A stretch of 46,199 bases of DNA from positions 1 to 46,199 of the forward strand of contig JAVBMM010000157.1 of the NCBI GenBank assembly GCA_031552425.1, read 5' to 3'. Shown here one piece after another: positions 43,371-46,199 of this stretch. The notes under the pieces were generated by a model, which made no database searches, was not told where the DNA came from, and saw only the letters and a list, made by a program, of their open reading frames with translations. The position numbers and the translations under genes were made by a program. Position 1 is the first letter of the stretch. Every line of letters begins with the position of its first letter. The stretch comes from JAISFI01 sp031552425 (GTDB taxonomy: Bacteria > Bacteroidota > Bacteroidia > Bacteroidales > Azobacteroidaceae).

Positions 43371-44303
43371 TTATTTACTTATAAAACTAGAATCCAAAAG
43401 GTCCTGACCGGAAAAATCAGCAGGAATTAAATCCTTCGATCTCAACCAATCAAGTGTTGCTTGAATATCTTTATCCTTCGGCATTTCTGCAGAAGTATAA
43501 TGAGGTAATTTAACCGAATCAACAAGTTCTGGAGAAAAGCCAATATCATTAATCAGAATAGATTTAATATCATTCAATGAATGAGTTTGAATATATTCAA
43601 CAGCCTCATTATAAGATTGATAAAATGCCTTTATTTGCTTATTTTTATGTTTAATAGCTTCAGAACTAAAAATAAAACCGGTAAGGGAATATCCCAATTC
43701 TTCCATAGAAACAATAGATACAGCTCCACGACCGGAAGCAATTGTAATAAAAGGATCCGGAAGTGCAGTAGCATCTGTTTGACCATTTATCATCATTTCC
43801 AAACGAATAGGAATCTTATTGACTTCTTGCTTTTCAATGTCATTCCCAGACATACCAACCGATTGTAAAGCTGCTTCTATACAATAATCAATCACGGTAT
43901 TACGAGATACAGCAATTTTTTTCCCCTTCAAATCTTTTACACTTCGAATCGGACTATTGGGACCGGTCATAATATAAAAAGTAGCATTACATGCCGATGT
44001 TATTTTCAAATCAACTCCACCGGATTTTTGAAGAATTGCTCCTGTATAATCTATAACCGTTCCATCCAAATTTCCAGACTGAAAAGCAGCGTCTCTATCA
44101 TTGGCAGAATAAAATTTCTGAATATCTACCTTTACTCCATACTTATCAAAAATACCTTTTTCTTTAGCAACTGCCAAAGGAACAAAATCCATAGAAGACA
44201 TTACTCCTATTTTCAATTCTTCTACTTCTTGTCTTTTTTGTTTACAAGAGGCCAATAATAAGATAGAAATACAGACAAATATTAAACTTTGTTTTGCCTT
44301 CAT
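43371..44303 (-). CDS. ABC transporter substrate-binding lipoprotein (NMT1/THI5-like family)
   Basis: A 310-residue lipoprotein (lipobox LLASC, lipidated Cys at 20) of the type II periplasmic binding fold, NMT1/THI5-like group. Its early sequence KIGVMSSMDFVPLAVAKEKG (about 32-51) is typical, as are IAVSRNTVIDYC and ALPDPFITIA. It is the first gene of the importer operon. Possible ligands include sulfonates, taurine, nitrate, or thiamine-precursor pyrimidines. I see no thiamine riboswitch in its short leader, which argues weakly against the last. Confidence 0.92.
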   Translation of the reverse strand: MKAKQSLIFVCISILLLASCKQKRQEVEELKIGVMSSMDFVPLAVAKEKGIFDKYGVKVDIQKFYSANDRDAAFQSGNLDGTVIDYTGAILQKSGGVDLKITSACNATFYIMTGPNSPIRSVKDLKGKKIAVSRNTVIDYCIEAALQSVGMSGNDIEKQEVNKIPIRLEMMINGQTDATALPDPFITIASGRGAVSIVSMEELGYSLTGFIFSSEAIKHKNKQIKAFYQSYNEAVEYIQTHSLNDIKSILINDIGFSPELVDSVKLPHYTSAEMPKDKDIQATLDWLRSKDLIPADFSGQDLLDSSFISK

Positions 44304-44322
44304 GATTATTTTTAATGAGCAG

Positions 44323-44330
44323 CAAAGTTA
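44323..44330 (-). promoter_or_regulatory. -7 promoter element for the importer operon
   Basis: TAACTTTG on the minus strand (44330 to 44323) matches TAnnTTTG, 19 bases before the start codon of the binding protein. It is back to back with the tRNA-Val promoter, about 55 bases apart. Confidence 0.62.
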
Positions 44331-44361
44331 CAAAGTTTTTTTAGAAAAAATCCAGAAAATA

Positions 44362-44392
44362 TTTGGAGAATAAAAATTATATTGTACCTTTG
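44362..44392 (+). promoter_or_regulatory. Promoter of tRNA-Val
   Basis: TTTG at 44362-44365 and TACCTTTG at 44385-44392 are 19 bases apart, a near-ideal Bacteroidota promoter. The mature tRNA begins 34 bases after the -7 element. Confidence 0.75.
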
Positions 44393-44426
44393 CATCGCTT
44401 TTGAAAGCAAGAGCAGTAAGAAATGA

Positions 44427-44501
44427 GGGCGTTTAGCTCAGCTGGTTCAGAGCATCTGCCTTACAAGCAGAGGGTCGGCGGTTCGAATCCGTCAACGCCC
44501 A
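44427..44501 (+). tRNA. tRNA-Val (anticodon UAC)
   Basis: A 75-base tRNA folds with an acceptor stem GGGCGTT/AACGCCC, D stem GCTC/GAGC, anticodon stem TCTGC/GCAGA with loop CTTACAA (anticodon UAC), a five-base variable loop and a T arm GGCGG-TTCGAAT-CCGTC. The discriminator base is A and the CCA end is not encoded. It reads the valine codons GUA and GUG (and others by wobble). The gene stands alone, with a good promoter and a terminator. Confidence 0.97.
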
Positions 44502-44511
44502 CTTAAAAATC

Positions 44512-44543
44512 AAGCAGTTACGATAAAAAGTAGCTGCTTTTTT
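44512..44543 (+). terminator. Rho-independent terminator after tRNA-Val
   Basis: AAGCAGTTAC (44512-44521) pairs with GTAGCTGCTT (44530-44539) with one G-U pair and an eight-base loop, and a T-run follows (44538-44543). Confidence 0.85.
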
Positions 44544-44800
44544 CTTTTTATGTACACGTAATTTGTGAGCAAAATTGAAAATAATGATGAATAATTCGGA
44601 ATTCAAACAAGAATATTCATCATTCACTTACTGATAGCTAATGCCAAGAGGTAAGAAGATTCTAGTCCTTTCATCCACACAACAAAGGAATCTCTTCATT
44701 TAATTTTGGAGGGACTTTTTTTATTTTGACAAGAAATGAACGTTTTCAACAAAAAAATGTTATCATTGCAAACTAAATCTTTTGCTAAGAATATATTTTT
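44544..44800. other. Spacer between tRNA-Val and the Nudix-type regulator
   Basis: No gene is supported. A modest hairpin can form at 44657-44693 (AGATT/AATCT and CCTTT/AAAGG around a 12-base loop). A seven-T run (44716-44722) follows a GGGACT segment that could pair with AGTCC at 44664-44668, so two alternative folds are possible. A weak promoter-like TATCATTG lies at 44761-44768. Confidence 0.45.
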
Positions 44801-45595
44801 ATGGAAAAAAAAGAACAGTTTTCTGGACTGGCAGCACTGAAGAAGGGAGATGATTTTTTTCATCCTGGTATTTCGGTCGATTGTGTTGTATTCGGCTTTC
44901 ATGATGGTATATTGAAAATTCTTTTAAATCGTTATAAGGGATTCAAAGAATGGATGTTGCCTGGTAGTTTCGTTTTTAAGGATGAGGATGTGGATGCCGC
45001 AGCTCATCGTATTTTGGAAGAACGGACAGGATTAAAGAATGTTTTCTTAAAGCAATTTTATCTTTTTGGTGACGTTTCCAGGAAAATGAATTTTCGGGAA
45101 GAATCCAGGCTTGCGTTCAAAAAATATTATGGAATAGATATTGATGAAAATCACTGGTTTTATAAGCGAATGATAACAGTTGGGTATTTTGCTTTTGTTG
45201 ATTTTACCCAGGTACAGTTGAGTGATGGATATGAAGGAGAAACAATCGAATGGAAGGAATTAAACAGTGATATTACTTTCTATTTTGACCATAAAAAACT
45301 TGTAAATAAGGCTATTGAAACAATACGACAACAGTTGAGTTTCATGCCTATGGGAAAAGAACTGCTCCCTGAAAAATTTACGTTACCAGAACTTCGGACT
45401 ATCTATGAAACTATATTAGGAAAACCTCTCGACCGGAGGAATTTCCAGAAAAAAGTACTTTCCTTAGGCTACCTAGAGAAACTGCAAGAAACACGCAAAG
45501 GTGGTGCACATAAATCACCTATTCTTTATCGTATAGATCCAATAAAGTATGAACAAGCGCAAAATAGCGGAATTGAAGATAAAACCTGGGAATAA
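44801..45595 (+). CDS. Nudix-type transcriptional regulator (NrtR/AraR-like)
   Basis: A 264-residue protein with an N-terminal Nudix-like domain (about 20-165) and a C-terminal winged helix (about 190-255, with FTLPELRTIYETILGKPLDR, NFQKKVLSLGYLE). The Nudix box is degenerate: GSFVFKDEDVDAAAHRILEE... has H where the catalytic box has R-E and lacks the proper spacing of acids, so it is likely a ligand-binding regulator rather than an enzyme. Relatives include NrtR (NAD metabolism) and the Nudix-type arabinose regulator AraR of Bacteroides. It stands alone. Codon use is richer in AAG and CAG than the surrounding genes, which may reflect a different origin. Confidence 0.85.
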   Translation: MEKKEQFSGLAALKKGDDFFHPGISVDCVVFGFHDGILKILLNRYKGFKEWMLPGSFVFKDEDVDAAAHRILEERTGLKNVFLKQFYLFGDVSRKMNFREESRLAFKKYYGIDIDENHWFYKRMITVGYFAFVDFTQVQLSDGYEGETIEWKELNSDITFYFDHKKLVNKAIETIRQQLSFMPMGKELLPEKFTLPELRTIYETILGKPLDRRNFQKKVLSLGYLEKLQETRKGGAHKSPILYRIDPIKYEQAQNSGIEDKTWE

Positions 45596-45724
45596 TTTTT
45601 TATAGACCAATTCATTTCTCTATTTCTGCATATTCAGTTGCTTCCTTTACAAATACCTTTCCTGTAACTTCCTGTTTGGTTTTGGGATAAATTCCCATTT
45701 TGATCTTCCTAAATTCCAAAAAAA

Positions 45725-45810
45725 CATTAAGAAAAATTAATGCGTATATTTAACACAATGATTGGCATTAATTTTGATACCCATTTTAATGTGTAAATAA
45801 AACACATTAA
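45725..45810. promoter_or_regulatory. Cluster of five alternating CATTAA/TTAATG half-sites forming two inverted repeats
   Basis: CATTAA or its complement occurs at 45725-45730, 45737-45742, 45766-45771, 45786-45791 and 45805-45810, in alternating orientation. Two perfect inverted repeats result: AAAATTAATGC (45733-45743) with GCATTAATTTT (45765-45775), and TTAATGTGT (45786-45794) with ACACATTAA (45802-45810). They lie in the 250-bp gap before the last gene and look like operator sites. No TAnnTTTG promoter is visible between them and the start codon. Confidence 0.6.
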
Positions 45811-45845
45811 TTAAATGTAGGAATTAATAATTATCACACAAAAAA

Positions 45846-46199
45846 ATGGAAACAACAGGCTCTAGCTTTTTCAACAATGCATCTGACCAAAACATAAGCA
45901 ATTCTTTTGATTATGCTTTGCAACAAACAAATTCAGATTTAAATGTCCAATCAAAATATGGACATAATCTTTTTGAAAACAATAATTTATTCGGTAAACA
46001 AACAGGTCAAATGTTATATGCTCCTCCTGCAGATCAAATGTTATATGCTCCTCCTGGACCTCCGACGGGTGGGGTTGTACCTGTTGATGACGGATATTGG
46101 GTACTTATTGCCTTAATGTTTATTTATATTATGTTGAAGTTTGTATTGAGGTTTCTTTTTGATAAAGATAATAACCGGATGAAATATATAGGAAAAACA
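45846..46199 (+). CDS. Incomplete protein with YAPP repeat and VPVDDGYW-plus-membrane segment
   Basis: An open frame of 118 codons that runs off the end of the window without a stop. It has no signal peptide. Residues 1-52 are polar (Asn/Ser-rich). Residues 54-71 are two nearly identical nine-residue units (GQMLYAPPA, DQMLYAPPG), matching at 25 of 27 bases. A PPTGGVVPVDDGYW segment (72-85) then runs into a membrane helix (85-104) and a basic tail. The PP..GG-VP(I/V)D-G-hydrophobic pattern resembles C-terminal sorting tails of some Bacteroidota surface proteins, but here it is near the start of a frame that continues. Function unknown. Confidence 0.65.
   Translation, partial: METTGSSFFNNASDQNISNSFDYALQQTNSDLNVQSKYGHNLFENNNLFGKQTGQMLYAPPADQMLYAPPGPPTGGVVPVDDGYWVLIALMFIYIMLKFVLRFLFDKDNNRMKYIGKT

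Noticed and set aside
44304..44360. Thiamine or other riboswitch before the importer operon
   Set aside because: The leader from the predicted start is only about a dozen bases, too short for a riboswitch.
44433..44627. 64-codon frame on the minus strand containing SNRRPSACKADALNQLS
   Set aside because: This is the familiar antisense translation of a tRNA gene and its flank, here tRNA-Val.

Overview
The window is a gene-dense, AT-rich stretch of a Bacteroidota chromosome, most likely order Bacteroidales. Four kinds of evidence support this. Promoters have the Bacteroidota -7 element TAnnTTTG in place of a -10 box, and ribosome-binding sites are weak or absent. Gene orders are typical of the group (pdxJ-exbB-exbD-tonB beside nadK; trigger factor-clpP-clpX; guaB-parvulins-surA-ostA-mutL). 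Rho carries a very long N-terminal insertion. The proteins include families common in this phylum (DUF1080, DUF4136, porin O/P). Nearly all genes are housekeeping or cell-envelope genes; I see no transposase, integrase, CRISPR array or phage gene.

Layout. 1-3.3 kb: an exported Gfo/Idh/MocA oxidoreductase and a two-domain DUF1080 protein, probably a 3-keto-glycoside pair, then a 477-bp convergent gap with terminators and a phased short repeat. 3.3-8.0 kb (minus strand): pdxJ-exbB-exbD-tonB-cstA-DJ-1. 8.0-12.5 kb (plus): CBS protein-nadK-nadB-tilS, a compact NAD(P)/tRNA-modification operon. 12.5-16 kb: rho with a disordered, Asn-rich insert, a DUF4136 lipoprotein and a small beta-barrel protein. 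16-17.5 kb: a membrane protein I cannot assign. 17.6-19.5 kb: a two-component system. 19.5-22 kb: a second TonB protein and a glucuronoyl esterase-like (CE15) enzyme. 22-24.5 kb (minus): CPBP protease-DUF454-dGTPase. 24.7-30.4 kb: tig-clpP-clpX, then recQ. 30.4-40.6 kb: guaB, three periplasmic chaperone-like proteins ending in SurA, an OstA/LptA-like protein, a tiny membrane protein, mutL and a VanX-like lipoprotein. 40.7-44.3 kb (minus): a SsuABC/TauABC-type importer whose operon ends with its own outer-membrane porin. 44.4-46.2 kb: tRNA-Val, a Nudix-type regulator, and an incomplete gene behind a cluster of inverted CATTAA half-sites.

How it fits together. Several clusters serve the envelope: energy transduction to the outer membrane (ExbBD-TonB and a second TonB), outer-membrane protein and LPS export (SurA group, OstA-like), and nutrient uptake with a dedicated porin. 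Protein quality control (trigger factor, ClpXP, CPBP protease) and nucleotide or cofactor supply (GuaB, Dgt, NadK, NadB, PdxJ) make up most of the rest.

I did not find a clearly new defence or mobile system. The best candidates for something undescribed are the right-hand end (partial protein with a 27-bp duplicated repeat, a VPVDDGYW-plus-membrane tail and an unusual operator-like region), the 22-bp phased repeat at about 3.2 kb, the unassigned 485-residue membrane protein, and the 64-residue membrane protein between ostA and mutL.
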